A DNA stretch of 64,000 nt from assembly GCF_000220525.1 (NCBI RefSeq), contig NZ_AFPK01000044.1, positions 91,816 through 155,815 on the forward strand. The letters are read 5' to 3'. Under the pieces are notes generated by a model, which did no database searches, was not told where the DNA came from, and saw nothing but the letters and a program-made list of their open reading frames with translations. Source of the stretch: Ochrovirga pacifica. Lineage in GTDB: Bacteria > Bacteroidota > Bacteroidia > Flavobacteriales > Flavobacteriaceae. Positions within the stretch are counted from its first letter, which is position 1. Every line of letters starts with the position of its first letter. Shown here piece after piece: positions 36,954 through 46,357 of the stretch. A program made the translations under genes and the position numbers.

Positions 36954-38480
36954 ATGAAAAACCAAGTTTTCACCTTATTTGGTATTACAACAATACTACT
37001 GTTTTTGGGTAGTTGTACAAAAGATACTTTTACAGAAAACTCAAACGATTCTCTATACAAAGCCCCCTCTGAATTGTCCTATTCAGAAATTTTAAACGCA
37101 CGTGAGTTTTCATTTATCAAATCAGGAACTCCTATTGTAAACACCAACAACTTAATTCCTACTTACGAAATTGTAGGAGGAAGAAATGGAACTGGAGAAG
37201 TTTTAGATGCAAGTTACTTACAAGACGTAAGTATTGAGAACCCAATAGAAATTACTGCAAATTTAGACCCTGAAAATTATTATGTAAATGCTGCAGGAGA
37301 CAGTGTAAAAACTTATACGGCTACCAACTATCAAACTGCAGGTGTTATTACTATTGCCAATGAAAACAAATTTGGAATTGGAGATTATTATTTTGATGTA
37401 AAAGTAAGCACGCAACATAAAGAAGACACTTACAGCTCTACTTTTAACAATGTTTTTCATTTAAACGTAGGTCCACAATTGGTAACCAACTTATTATTTT
37501 CACCTATCGCTCAAAATTTAGTAGTAGGAACAGGAAACACAAGTTCTACACCTTATTTAATTACTGGAAATACAGCCGTTACTTTTGATCTATTGTCTGA
37601 TACTGATAAATTATCTATAGACAAGCAAACAGGGGTGATTTCTCTATTAGACGGTTATAGTACTGCAGAAAACGATACGCTATACCCTACTGTACAAGTA
37701 ACAAGTACCATTAGCCAAGAGACCACCACTTTTCAAGGAGATAGTTTTTTAATGCTTGTTGCTTCAAATAGTCCCATAGACTTGCCTAAAAAGACCAATT
37801 ATTTCTTTTATCCAACCTTAGAAGCAGAAAACAAAACTTTTGGATATGCTATTGATATGGTTGAGCAAGGATCTACAACGGCATGGGTACAAGCCAATCC
37901 GTCTCCTTTAGCAGCACAAGAAAGACCTGAGGGAATTGAAAGCAAATCTATCTGGATTAATGTGACTGTAGGAGATCGTTTAGCACACGAGTCTGATGTA
38001 ATTATCAACACACAAGATTTAACACAATTTAGTTTAGGATTTGATCTTTCGGCAGTATTCCATATTAAAAACCAATATGTAGAATACATGCCTGATGGAA
38101 GAACTCCTACGGAACTAGAAGTTTATTATTCTGCAGATTACACAGGAAATAACACAACAGCTACGTGGACAAAAATTAACAATCAGGTTACCAGTCAAAT
38201 TAATAGTTTAACAACAACTCCTTTTGTCGGATTGCCTTATCCTGGAGATCAAAAAATAGGTGGCGGTGATCCCGATGGACAAAAAGATGCTACTAAAAAC
38301 GCAGATAACAAATGGACACGATGTGAGCTAGACTTAAACCCTTACAAAGACATTCAAAACTTTACTTTAAAATTCAAAGTAAAATCTAACTACACAGGTT
38401 CTTTAAATGACATTAGCACTGCTGCTAGACCTGGTAGGTATTACATTTCTGATGTTCACTTTAAAGCTTCAGAAGAATGA
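36954..38480 (+). CDS. Surface glycan-binding lipoprotein (SusE/F position)
   Basis: A 508-residue lipoprotein: signal TTILLFLGSC then TKDTF, so the anchor is the Cys near residue 21. The N-terminal half (about 60-270) looks like tandem Ig/cadherin-like beta domains (PTYEIVGGRNG, NKFGIGDYYFDVKVS, DKLSIDKQTGVISL). The C-terminal part (about 280-508) is a separate beta-sandwich (LTQFSLGFDLSAVFHIKNQYVEY, WTRCELDLNPYKD, GRYYISDVHF) also found in the secreted protein at 53002-53979. It is not a SusC, SusD or known enzyme. Its place before susC and its surface anchor suggest a glycan-binding role. Confidence 0.7.
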   Translation: MKNQVFTLFGITTILLFLGSCTKDTFTENSNDSLYKAPSELSYSEILNAREFSFIKSGTPIVNTNNLIPTYEIVGGRNGTGEVLDASYLQDVSIENPIEITANLDPENYYVNAAGDSVKTYTATNYQTAGVITIANENKFGIGDYYFDVKVSTQHKEDTYSSTFNNVFHLNVGPQLVTNLLFSPIAQNLVVGTGNTSSTPYLITGNTAVTFDLLSDTDKLSIDKQTGVISLLDGYSTAENDTLYPTVQVTSTISQETTTFQGDSFLMLVASNSPIDLPKKTNYFFYPTLEAENKTFGYAIDMVEQGSTTAWVQANPSPLAAQERPEGIESKSIWINVTVGDRLAHESDVIINTQDLTQFSLGFDLSAVFHIKNQYVEYMPDGRTPTELEVYYSADYTGNNTTATWTKINNQVTSQINSLTTTPFVGLPYPGDQKIGGGDPDGQKDATKNADNKWTRCELDLNPYKDIQNFTLKFKVKSNYTGSLNDISTAARPGRYYISDVHFKASEE

Positions 38481-38527
38481 TTGTAATCCCTAACCTACAA
38501 AAAATGAACCCACTAAAATTTATTCAA

Positions 38528-41500
38528 ATGAAAAAAACTATAGGATTTCTGCTTTTCTTTTTATGTGTATCCGTTACATCATATGCACAAGTAATTAGCG
38601 GAAAAGTAACAGATACGGAAGGAACGCCCTTGGTAGGAGCTTCTGTAGTGATTAAAGGACAAAACAAAGGAACCATTACAGATTTTGATGGACTTTACAA
38701 ACTAAAAGCCAAAAAAGGAGACAAACTAATATTCAGCTATTTGGGCTACGAGACCAAAGAAATAAAAATATTCAATAAAAAAACAATACAAGTAACCCTA
38801 GAAACCAAAGGAATGGGACTAGATGAAGTGGTTATTGTAGGATACGGTTCAGTAAAAAAGAGAGACCTAACTGGTGCTGTTGCCAAAGTAAGCCCCGAAG
38901 AAATAAGCAAAACCGCAACCACTAACTTTGATCAAGCATTGGCAGGTCGTATTTCTGGAGTTAATATTACCTCTTTAGACGGTACTCCTGGTGAAGCAGT
39001 TAATATTGTTATTAGAGGAGGAAATTCAATCACAGGAGACAACTCCCCTTTGTATGTTATTGACGGGGTTCCATTAGAAGATTTTGATCCAGGTTCTATT
39101 AGCACCAATGATATCGAAACTTTTGACATACTAAAAGATGCATCAGCAACAGCCATTTATGGATCTAGAGCAGCCAATGGAGTAATTCTTATCAACACCA
39201 AAAGCGGTAGGTCTGATGGAAAAACAGATGTAAGAATCAACGTTTCAAATAGCTATCAATGGATTCCTAACAGATTAGAAGTCTTAAGCCCTTATGAATA
39301 CGTAAAATACCAGCAACAAATTGCCTATGCATTGGATGGATATTCACCTGGAGATCGCACCAAGTTCTTTGCACAAGATTGGGTAGATCCCGAATTGTAT
39401 AGAAACGTAGCAGGAACAAGCTGGCAAGATGAAATATTTAGACTAGCAAAAACCAACAAGTACAATGCAAGCATAAGCGGTGGAGACAAAACTAGCTCCC
39501 TTTATTTTTCTACAGAATACATAGATCAAGAAGGAACTTTGCTTAACACAGGGTATAAAAAATTTGTAAACAATTTAAAATTTTCTAGAAAAATAAGCTC
39601 TAAAACAGAATTTAAAGGAAACCTAATGTATACCCATTTAAACCGAAGTGGAATGCGAGTTTCTGGAGATAAATACACTAGTGTAATCCGTGATGCCATT
39701 CAATTTAGACCTGTAGAACCAATTAACGATGATGGTTTGGAATTAGGAGGTTACGACCCTGCTGATATCAATCAAAGATTTTTGTTTAACCCTATAAAAA
39801 ACTTAGAAAACACAGACAGACAAAGCAAATTTGATGTTGTTCGTGGTGGAGTATCTTTAAGACATAAATTCAAACCCAACTTCTACATCAATCTATCAGG
39901 TAACTATCAAATTGACACCCGAAAAGAAAGTTTGTTTTTTGGAAAAGATACCCAATCAGGAACTAGAGGAACCGATCATATTAACGGATCTATTACACAA
40001 AGAAGAAACCAAACCATCTCTTCTTCTAACACCATTACTTATAAAAAACACCTTGGAAAAAGTGACCTTACCTTTTTGGGAGGAATGGAAATGCAAGCCA
40101 GAAGTTATGAATACACATATTTAAAAAATTCAGAAATTCCTACAGACTTGTTTGGAATAGACAATTTAGGACTGGGGACCTCTCCTTCTATACCACAAAC
40201 CTCTATATCTAAAAACACACTGCTATCTTACTTTACTCGTTTAAATTATTCTTTAAAAGACAAATATTTAGTAACCTTTACCTATAGAGCTGATGGATCT
40301 TCTAAGTTTAATGAAGAAAATCGTTGGGGTTACTTCCCTTCTTTTTCTACCGCTTGGAAGTTAAGCGAAGAAAAGTTCATCAAAAACATAACTGCCATTT
40401 CTTTTGCCAAAGTTAGAGCAGGTTGGGGAGTTACAGGAAACAATAGAGTTAGAGATTATCAGGCATACAACCAGCTAAACATTAATACAGGTAGTGGTTA
40501 CGCTTGGGGAACAGGACAAAACTACGTTCCTGGAGCCTACCAAAGTAATTTAGGGGTGCCAGATTTAACGTGGGAAAGTACGGCACAAACAAATGTTGGG
40601 TTAGATTTTGGTTTGTTCCATCAAAAAATAGAAGCTACAGTAGATTATTATAACAAACAAACTAGTGATTTGTTACTAAATGCTGAAATGGCACCTCATA
40701 CAGGTTTTGATAGGGTACAACAAAATGTAGGAAAAATAGAAAATAAAGGGTTTGAGTTTTCTGTTACGTCTCAAAACATCAATCGTAAAAAATTTCAATG
40801 GACCACCTCTTTTAACATTGCCTTTAACCGAAATAAAACGTTGGCATTAAATAGAGGACAAGAAGCCATTTATACAGATCCAGAGTGGAGTAATGGCTAT
40901 GCAGAAAACCAATACATAACCAAAATCGGAGAACCTGTAGGAATGATGTATGGTTTACAATACGAAAGAATTTATCAATGGGAAGATTTTAATTGGGACA
41001 ACAATTTACAAACCTATACTCTAAAAGAAGGCATTCCAGACAATGGTGCTTTGCCTGTAGCCCCAGGAAGTGTAATGTTTAAAGACATTGATGGCAACGG
41101 AACCATTAACAACGAAGACAGAGTTATTATTGGAAACCCACACCCTAAACATTTTGGAGGACTGTCTAACAACTTTAAAATAGGAAATTTTGACTTAAGT
41201 ATTCTTTTTCAATGGTCTTATGGTTTTGATATCTTAAACGCCAACAAAGCTGTCTTTAATGTACCTGGTGCGGGTTCTCAAAACGGTTTTAAAGGACTTA
41301 CAAACATCTGGACACCAACCAATACCAATACCGATGTAAATGCAGTTAGTTATTTATCCGTATTTGGTACCGCTCCTAAAGGAAATTTAATTGACGACAG
41401 GTATGTAGAAGATGGTTCTTATTTAAGATTAAACTCCATTTCATTAGGTTACAAAATTCCTAAAAAAATAACCAATGCTCTTCACCTTAAAAAAGCGCGT

Positions 41501-41659
41501 GTATATGTAACAGGTCAAAACTTATATACATGGACAGGTTACTCGGGTTACAACCCTGATGTTTCTGTAGGAAGATATGGTGCATTAACACCTAGCTTAG
41601 ATTACTCAGCTTATCCGCAAAGTGTGACTGTTATGACGGGCCTAGACATTACATTTTAA
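38528..41659 (+). CDS. SusC/RagA-family TonB-dependent transporter of the PUL
   Basis: The ATG at 38528 gives 1043 residues starting with a typical signal peptide (MKKTIGFLLFFLCVSVTSYAQ). Upstream in-frame starts at 38504 and 38477 would only extend it toward or into the previous gene. It has the carboxypeptidase-regulatory-like domain (GKVTDTEGTPLVGASVVIKG), plug with DEVVIVGYGSVKKRDLTGAV and ILKDASATAIYGSRAANGVILINT, and a C-terminal barrel ending SVTVMTGLDITF. Together with the following SusD it imports oligosaccharides made by the surface lyases. Confidence 0.94.
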   Translation: MKKTIGFLLFFLCVSVTSYAQVISGKVTDTEGTPLVGASVVIKGQNKGTITDFDGLYKLKAKKGDKLIFSYLGYETKEIKIFNKKTIQVTLETKGMGLDEVVIVGYGSVKKRDLTGAVAKVSPEEISKTATTNFDQALAGRISGVNITSLDGTPGEAVNIVIRGGNSITGDNSPLYVIDGVPLEDFDPGSISTNDIETFDILKDASATAIYGSRAANGVILINTKSGRSDGKTDVRINVSNSYQWIPNRLEVLSPYEYVKYQQQIAYALDGYSPGDRTKFFAQDWVDPELYRNVAGTSWQDEIFRLAKTNKYNASISGGDKTSSLYFSTEYIDQEGTLLNTGYKKFVNNLKFSRKISSKTEFKGNLMYTHLNRSGMRVSGDKYTSVIRDAIQFRPVEPINDDGLELGGYDPADINQRFLFNPIKNLENTDRQSKFDVVRGGVSLRHKFKPNFYINLSGNYQIDTRKESLFFGKDTQSGTRGTDHINGSITQRRNQTISSSNTITYKKHLGKSDLTFLGGMEMQARSYEYTYLKNSEIPTDLFGIDNLGLGTSPSIPQTSISKNTLLSYFTRLNYSLKDKYLVTFTYRADGSSKFNEENRWGYFPSFSTAWKLSEEKFIKNITAISFAKVRAGWGVTGNNRVRDYQAYNQLNINTGSGYAWGTGQNYVPGAYQSNLGVPDLTWESTAQTNVGLDFGLFHQKIEATVDYYNKQTSDLLLNAEMAPHTGFDRVQQNVGKIENKGFEFSVTSQNINRKKFQWTTSFNIAFNRNKTLALNRGQEAIYTDPEWSNGYAENQYITKIGEPVGMMYGLQYERIYQWEDFNWDNNLQTYTLKEGIPDNGALPVAPGSVMFKDIDGNGTINNEDRVIIGNPHPKHFGGLSNNFKIGNFDLSILFQWSYGFDILNANKAVFNVPGAGSQNGFKGLTNIWTPTNTNTDVNAVSYLSVFGTAPKGNLIDDRYVEDGSYLRLNSISLGYKIPKKITNALHLKKARVYVTGQNLYTWTGYSGYNPDVSVGRYGALTPSLDYSAYPQSVTVMTGLDITF

Positions 41660-41687
41660 TTGCTTACCAACTCAAAAATATTTAAAA

Positions 41688-43412
41688 ATGAAAATACATT
41701 TCTATAAACGAATCTGTTTCCTATTAGCCACCACCTTATTCATTGGTTGTAGTGACTTTTTAGAAGAACAACCCATATCTACCATTGGTGTAGATGAATT
41801 TTACAAAGATCAAACACAAGCAGAAATTGCCTTGTCTGGAATTTATTCTAAACTAGCTGATGATAGGGTTTATGGACAAGCACTTTCCATTATTATGTCT
41901 TCAGGAACAGACGAAGGTTATTACAACAGAAGATACAATGAAAACTGGACTGTTGGATTGTACAGACATACCTCTCAAGACAATTATATAAAAAATCTAT
42001 GGGCTGCTTTGTATGATGTAATCAACCTCAGCAATACCTTTTTAGAAAAACTAGACCCAGCAGCTTTTGAAGAAGATCAATACAATGCACTGTTAGCTGA
42101 AGCTCGATTTTTAAGGGCACATGCCTATCAGCTATTAGTTGATTGGTGGGAAGAAGTTCCAATGCCTTTAACTCCTACCTTAGATCAATCCTCTAACAAT
42201 TTGCCAGTGTCTAGCCTAGAAGAATTGTATGCTCAAATTATTAAAGATTATACGTACGCAAGTATGCATTTGCCTGCAGCCACAGACCCAAGCTATGTAC
42301 CAGGACGAGCAAATAAATATGCTGCTCATGGTTTAATGGCTCGTGCATATTTAAAAATGGCTACTTATCCGATGAAAGATGTTACTAAATACGAACTAGC
42401 AAAAAAACACTGTGATACCATTATACAATCCGGAGTTCATGGTCTAAGTGCTTCACAATCTATAGTGGTAAATGATGGTAGTGACGACAAAATAGTGGTT
42501 ACAGAAGACGGATATAGAAAACACTTTTTAAATTACATTCAGAATTCTTATGATGTGCATGAGTCTCTGTTTGAAATTTCATTCCGTTATTTAAGAGAAT
42601 CTGGGATTGACACCCATGGAAGGCTAGGGACTTTAAATGGTGTTCCTTTTAACTTAGGAGGTGGAGATGATGGTTACCCAGGAGCTTTTGCCATGTACAA
42701 CACAACTCCCCTACTACGTAACTCTTACATTGCCAACCATGATAGTATTCGTAAAATGTGGAACTTGGCAGAAATGACCTATTCAGGTTCAGGAAATGCA
42801 TCTGCTGTTACCAATACCTTAGCTAGAGGTTATGCTCCTGGAAAATACAGACGTTGGGAACCATCTAATTACGAAGATTTGTTTACAGATCCAGAGCCAG
42901 GTACTGTAGAAGCTTATGTTGTTTTAGAAGACAACCCAAGCCCTAATAGAAATTTTTCAACGGTAAACTTTCCTGTGCTTCGTTATGCTGATGTTTTGTT
43001 AATGTATGCAGAAGCAGACAATGCTATTCATAGCGGTCCTACCGCCACTGCCATACAATATTTAGACGAGGTTAGAAACAGAGCTGGTTTGTTTCCCATC
43101 AACGTAGCCAAACCGAGTGCTGTAGCTGGTCAACAAGCCTTTTTTGAGGAATTGGTAGATGAACGTTTTCGTGAATTGTGCTTTGAAGCTTTAAGGAAAC
43201 ACGATTTGATTCGTTGGGAATTACTAGGAGAAAAACTAATGGATTTAAATGCTTCTATTGAAGGTAGTCCTGAATTTAGCAATACCAATGAAGACCACAA
43301 ATCTTACTTAAGAGCAGGACAGTTTTTTAACCCTAGCAAGCATCTATCATTGCCATATCCATTACAAGAAGTCAACCTAAATCAACAACTAGAACAAAAA
43401 AACAATTGGTAA
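41688..43412 (+). CDS. SusD/RagB-family glycan-binding lipoprotein of the PUL
   Basis: A 574-residue surface lipoprotein with lipobox ATTLFIGC and anchor Cys near residue 21, followed by SDFLEEQPISTIGVDEFYKD, a classic SusD opening. The conserved TPR portion (LLAEARFLRAHAYQLLVDWWEEVPMP) and the C-terminal VLRYADVLLMYAEADNA and VDERFRELCFEALRKHDLIRW are present. It forms the lid of the SusC channel encoded 28 bp upstream. The transcript may run from the glycan-binding gene through susD; a separate putative regulatory site precedes the next gene. Confidence 0.94.
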   Translation: MKIHFYKRICFLLATTLFIGCSDFLEEQPISTIGVDEFYKDQTQAEIALSGIYSKLADDRVYGQALSIIMSSGTDEGYYNRRYNENWTVGLYRHTSQDNYIKNLWAALYDVINLSNTFLEKLDPAAFEEDQYNALLAEARFLRAHAYQLLVDWWEEVPMPLTPTLDQSSNNLPVSSLEELYAQIIKDYTYASMHLPAATDPSYVPGRANKYAAHGLMARAYLKMATYPMKDVTKYELAKKHCDTIIQSGVHGLSASQSIVVNDGSDDKIVVTEDGYRKHFLNYIQNSYDVHESLFEISFRYLRESGIDTHGRLGTLNGVPFNLGGGDDGYPGAFAMYNTTPLLRNSYIANHDSIRKMWNLAEMTYSGSGNASAVTNTLARGYAPGKYRRWEPSNYEDLFTDPEPGTVEAYVVLEDNPSPNRNFSTVNFPVLRYADVLLMYAEADNAIHSGPTATAIQYLDEVRNRAGLFPINVAKPSAVAGQQAFFEELVDERFRELCFEALRKHDLIRWELLGEKLMDLNASIEGSPEFSNTNEDHKSYLRAGQFFNPSKHLSLPYPLQEVNLNQQLEQKNNW

Positions 43413-43494
43413 TCTTAGCAGTTATTATTTCTAAGCTCTTAAACCTTAACAAAAAGAAACACGGTATTATTCCTCAAAAAAACACAACATTCAT

Positions 43495-43526
43495 CCCCTA
43501 AAAACGATCATTCTACCCCTATTGGA
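43495..43526 (+). promoter_or_regulatory. Tandem CCCCT motif before the GH88 gene
   Basis: CCCCTAAAAACGATCAT (from 43495) and CCCCTATTGG (from 43516) are direct repeats 21 nt apart. The first is 88 bp before the start codon at 43583, suggesting that the enzyme genes have their own HTCS-controlled promoter. Confidence 0.6.
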
Positions 43527-43582
43527 TCGTTGTAAAAAAAGGGTTCTTGCAATTGGAAAATAATACCCACAAATACACTTAT

Positions 43583-44776
43583 ATGAAAATTAAAAGAAAG
43601 ATCATTTCAGCATCCATAGCGGTAGGGCTTTTGTTTGCTTGTCAGCCCCAAAAAGGAATTGACGTTTCTAAACAAGTACAATTGTCTGCACAACAAATGG
43701 CTTTGCTAGTTACAGACGCAAAAAAAGCAAACCGACTTCCTAGAACTTTGGAAGCTAACGGAGAAATGCATTTTACGCACGAAAACAAATTCGACTGGAC
43801 GGAAGGTTTTTTTCCTGGTTCTTGTTGGTATCTATACGGACTAACACAAAATCCAACATGGAAAGAAAATGCTATTCAATTCCAAAATTTATTTAAAGAA
43901 CACAAAGACATTACCACTAACCACGATTTAGGTTTTGTTTTTAATTGTTCTTACGGAAACGGATACAGAATGACCCATAATGAGGAATACAAACAAGTAA
44001 TGATTGATGCTGCCAATGCTTTGATCACACGTTTCAATCCAAAGGTAGGCTGCATTAAAAGTTGGGATGTACACAGAGGTTGGCAAGCAGAAAGAGGTTG
44101 GAAATATCCTGTAATCATAGACAATATGATGAATCTAGAATTGCTTTTTGAAGTTTCGGAACTAACGGGAGATGAGACTTATAAAAATATTGCCATTTCA
44201 CACGCAGACACCACATTAAAAAATCACTACAGAAAAGATAACAGTTCTTATCACGTAATAGATTATGATCCTGAAACGGGAGCTGTAAGGAACAGACATA
44301 CCGCACAGGGTTTTTCTCATGAGAGTTCTTGGGCTCGTGGACAAGCCTGGGGATTGTATGGTTACACCCTTTGTTACCGATATACAAAAGATGAAAAGTA
44401 TCTAGACATGGCTAAAAAAATTGCTCAATATATCTTATCCTTTCAAGGAACTCCAGAAGATGGAATTCCCTACTGGGATTACCATGCACCAAACATTCCT
44501 AATGAACCCAAAGACGTTTCTGCTGCTGCCGTAACTGTTTCTGCATTAATTGAGCTGAACCAATACACTAACAATGGCTATAAAACTTCTGTTGATAAAA
44601 TGATGACATCTCTATCTAGCGATGCCTATTTTGCAAAACTAGGAGACAACAAACATTTTTTGTTAAAACATAGTACAGGTAGTATTCCACACAATAATGA
44701 GATTGATGTTCCTTTAAATTATGCAGACTATTACTATCTTGAAGCTTTGTATAGACTTCAAAATTTAAACAATTAA
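43583..44776 (+). CDS. GH88 unsaturated glucuronyl hydrolase, lipoprotein
   Basis: The ATG at 43583 gives 397 residues with a lipoprotein signal (SIAVGLLFAC then QPQ). GH88 enzymes release the 4,5-unsaturated uronic acid that polysaccharide lyases leave on oligosaccharide ends, by hydration of the double bond. The (alpha/alpha)6 barrel shows the two expected aspartates in NHDLGFVFN and PVIIDNMMNLELLF, the GFSHESSWARGQAWGLYGY segment typical of chondroitin/hyaluronan-type members, and PLNYADYYYLEALYRL at the end. The product would be passed to KduI and KduD, encoded 11 kb upstream. Confidence 0.92.
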   Translation: MKIKRKIISASIAVGLLFACQPQKGIDVSKQVQLSAQQMALLVTDAKKANRLPRTLEANGEMHFTHENKFDWTEGFFPGSCWYLYGLTQNPTWKENAIQFQNLFKEHKDITTNHDLGFVFNCSYGNGYRMTHNEEYKQVMIDAANALITRFNPKVGCIKSWDVHRGWQAERGWKYPVIIDNMMNLELLFEVSELTGDETYKNIAISHADTTLKNHYRKDNSSYHVIDYDPETGAVRNRHTAQGFSHESSWARGQAWGLYGYTLCYRYTKDEKYLDMAKKIAQYILSFQGTPEDGIPYWDYHAPNIPNEPKDVSAAAVTVSALIELNQYTNNGYKTSVDKMMTSLSSDAYFAKLGDNKHFLLKHSTGSIPHNNEIDVPLNYADYYYLEALYRLQNLNN

Positions 44777-44779
44777 AAC

Positions 44780-46339
44780 ATGAACAAACGTCATTTTATC
44801 ATAAAAACACTCACCTTTTGTACCCTTTCTTTGATTGCTCAAAAAAAAGAATCACAAGTATGGAACGATTATGTAAAGGCTTACAAAAACAATACAGAGA
44901 CTGTACTACCTAATTTTTCTTATGCAGGATACAAATACAGTCAAGAAGCCATTCCAGATGTCAATCATAAAATATTTAATGTTTTAGATTTTGGAGCCGT
45001 TCCTAACGATAAAAAATCGGATAAAGAAGCTATTAAAAAAGCCATTGCTGCAGCCGAAAAAAACAAAAAAGGAATTGTTTTTTTTCCTAAAGGAACGTAT
45101 TACATCAATACTGAAAGTGATGATATTAGCACTCTTTCTATCCATTCTTCCAACATTGTATTGCGTGGTGATGGAGCTAGTGAGAATGGAACTGTTTTGT
45201 TTTTTGAAAAAGATTTACCACCAAAGGATCCAAAAAAACTATACAGTTCCCCCAGTGCTTTAGAAGCCAAATCTAAAAAAGGAGACAAGCTACTAACCAC
45301 TGTAATTGCCAATAGCAGAAGAGAAACACACAAGGTTACCGTACAGGATGCTTCCAAAATAAAAAAAGGAGATTGGGTAATTTTAAAAGTAGTAAACAAT
45401 AGCAAAGATTTAATTGCATACGACACCCAACCTTTAGAGGTCCAAACCGAATGGTCAAAAATTGTAAACAAAGGGGTTCAGGTAAATGAGAGACATCAAG
45501 TAGCCGAAGTACATAAAAATGTAATCACTTTTGTAGAGCCAATTCACTACGATGTACAAGCCAAACACCATTGGGAGATTTACAAGTACGGACACCTTCA
45601 AAACATCGGTTTTGAAAACATTCGTTTTGAAGGAAATTGGACTCAAAAATTTGAGCATCACAGATCTGCTAAAGATGATGGTGGCTGGACTATTTTAAGC
45701 CTTTCTAGAACAGTAAATTCATGGATTAAGAACTGTACGTTTAAAAATGTAAGTCGTGCAGCTGGGTTTTCTCAATCGGCCTATTGTACTGCTATCAATA
45801 TTGATGTTATAGGAAACATTGGCCATAATTCTGTTCATGCAGGAGGGGGCTCTACAGGAATTTTATTAGCAAACATAAACGACACCGCTGGTATGCATCA
45901 TGCTGTTGGTGTGGGTGGTGGTAGCACAACAGGAACTGTTATTTGGAGGTGTAAATACCCTGCACACACTTCTTTCGAGTCTCATGCATCACAACCAAGA
46001 TGTACTTTGTTTGACAATGTAGAAGGAGGTTTTTTTGCAGGTAGAGCTGGTGGAGCTAGACAAAGTTTACCCAACCACGGAAGGTATTTGGTTTTGTGGA
46101 ATTATAAAGAAACAGACGAAGCTGAAAAAGACTTTCGTTTTGTAGCCAAAAATACTTGGTTCTGGAGAATTGTTCCTCCTATTATTGTAGGGTTCCATGG
46201 AGCAGGAACAACGTTTAAAGCTGATGAAGTTCAAATTGCAGAAAGTATAGGAACCCCTGTGCATCCCGAATCTTTGTTTGAAGAACAATTAAAACTGCGT
46301 TTAGGCAAACTGCCCAAATGGATGCAAGCATACAAATAA
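44780..46339 (+). CDS. DUF4955-type right-handed beta-helix protein (putative lyase) 1
   Basis: A 519-residue protein with an N-terminal signal (IKTLTFCTLSLIAQ). It opens with NFSYAGYKYSQEAIPDV and a pectate-lyase-3-like start (FNVLDFGAVPNDKKSDKEAIKKAI, GIVFFPKGTYYIN, IVLRGDGASENGTVLFFEK), then beta-helix coils (about 230-440) with HAGGGSTGILLANIN and VGVGGGSTTGTVIW glycine-rich turns. The C-terminal part matches what is annotated as DUF4955. No activity is known to me for this family. Its place between GH88 and a sulfatase, and its fold, suggest a polysaccharide lyase or epimerase. A paralogue lies at 48017-49681. It begins 3 nt after the GH88 stop. Confidence 0.75.
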   Translation: MNKRHFIIKTLTFCTLSLIAQKKESQVWNDYVKAYKNNTETVLPNFSYAGYKYSQEAIPDVNHKIFNVLDFGAVPNDKKSDKEAIKKAIAAAEKNKKGIVFFPKGTYYINTESDDISTLSIHSSNIVLRGDGASENGTVLFFEKDLPPKDPKKLYSSPSALEAKSKKGDKLLTTVIANSRRETHKVTVQDASKIKKGDWVILKVVNNSKDLIAYDTQPLEVQTEWSKIVNKGVQVNERHQVAEVHKNVITFVEPIHYDVQAKHHWEIYKYGHLQNIGFENIRFEGNWTQKFEHHRSAKDDGGWTILSLSRTVNSWIKNCTFKNVSRAAGFSQSAYCTAINIDVIGNIGHNSVHAGGGSTGILLANINDTAGMHHAVGVGGGSTTGTVIWRCKYPAHTSFESHASQPRCTLFDNVEGGFFAGRAGGARQSLPNHGRYLVLWNYKETDEAEKDFRFVAKNTWFWRIVPPIIVGFHGAGTTFKADEVQIAESIGTPVHPESLFEEQLKLRLGKLPKWMQAYK

Positions 46340-46357
46340 TTACTAAAAAAACTTTAA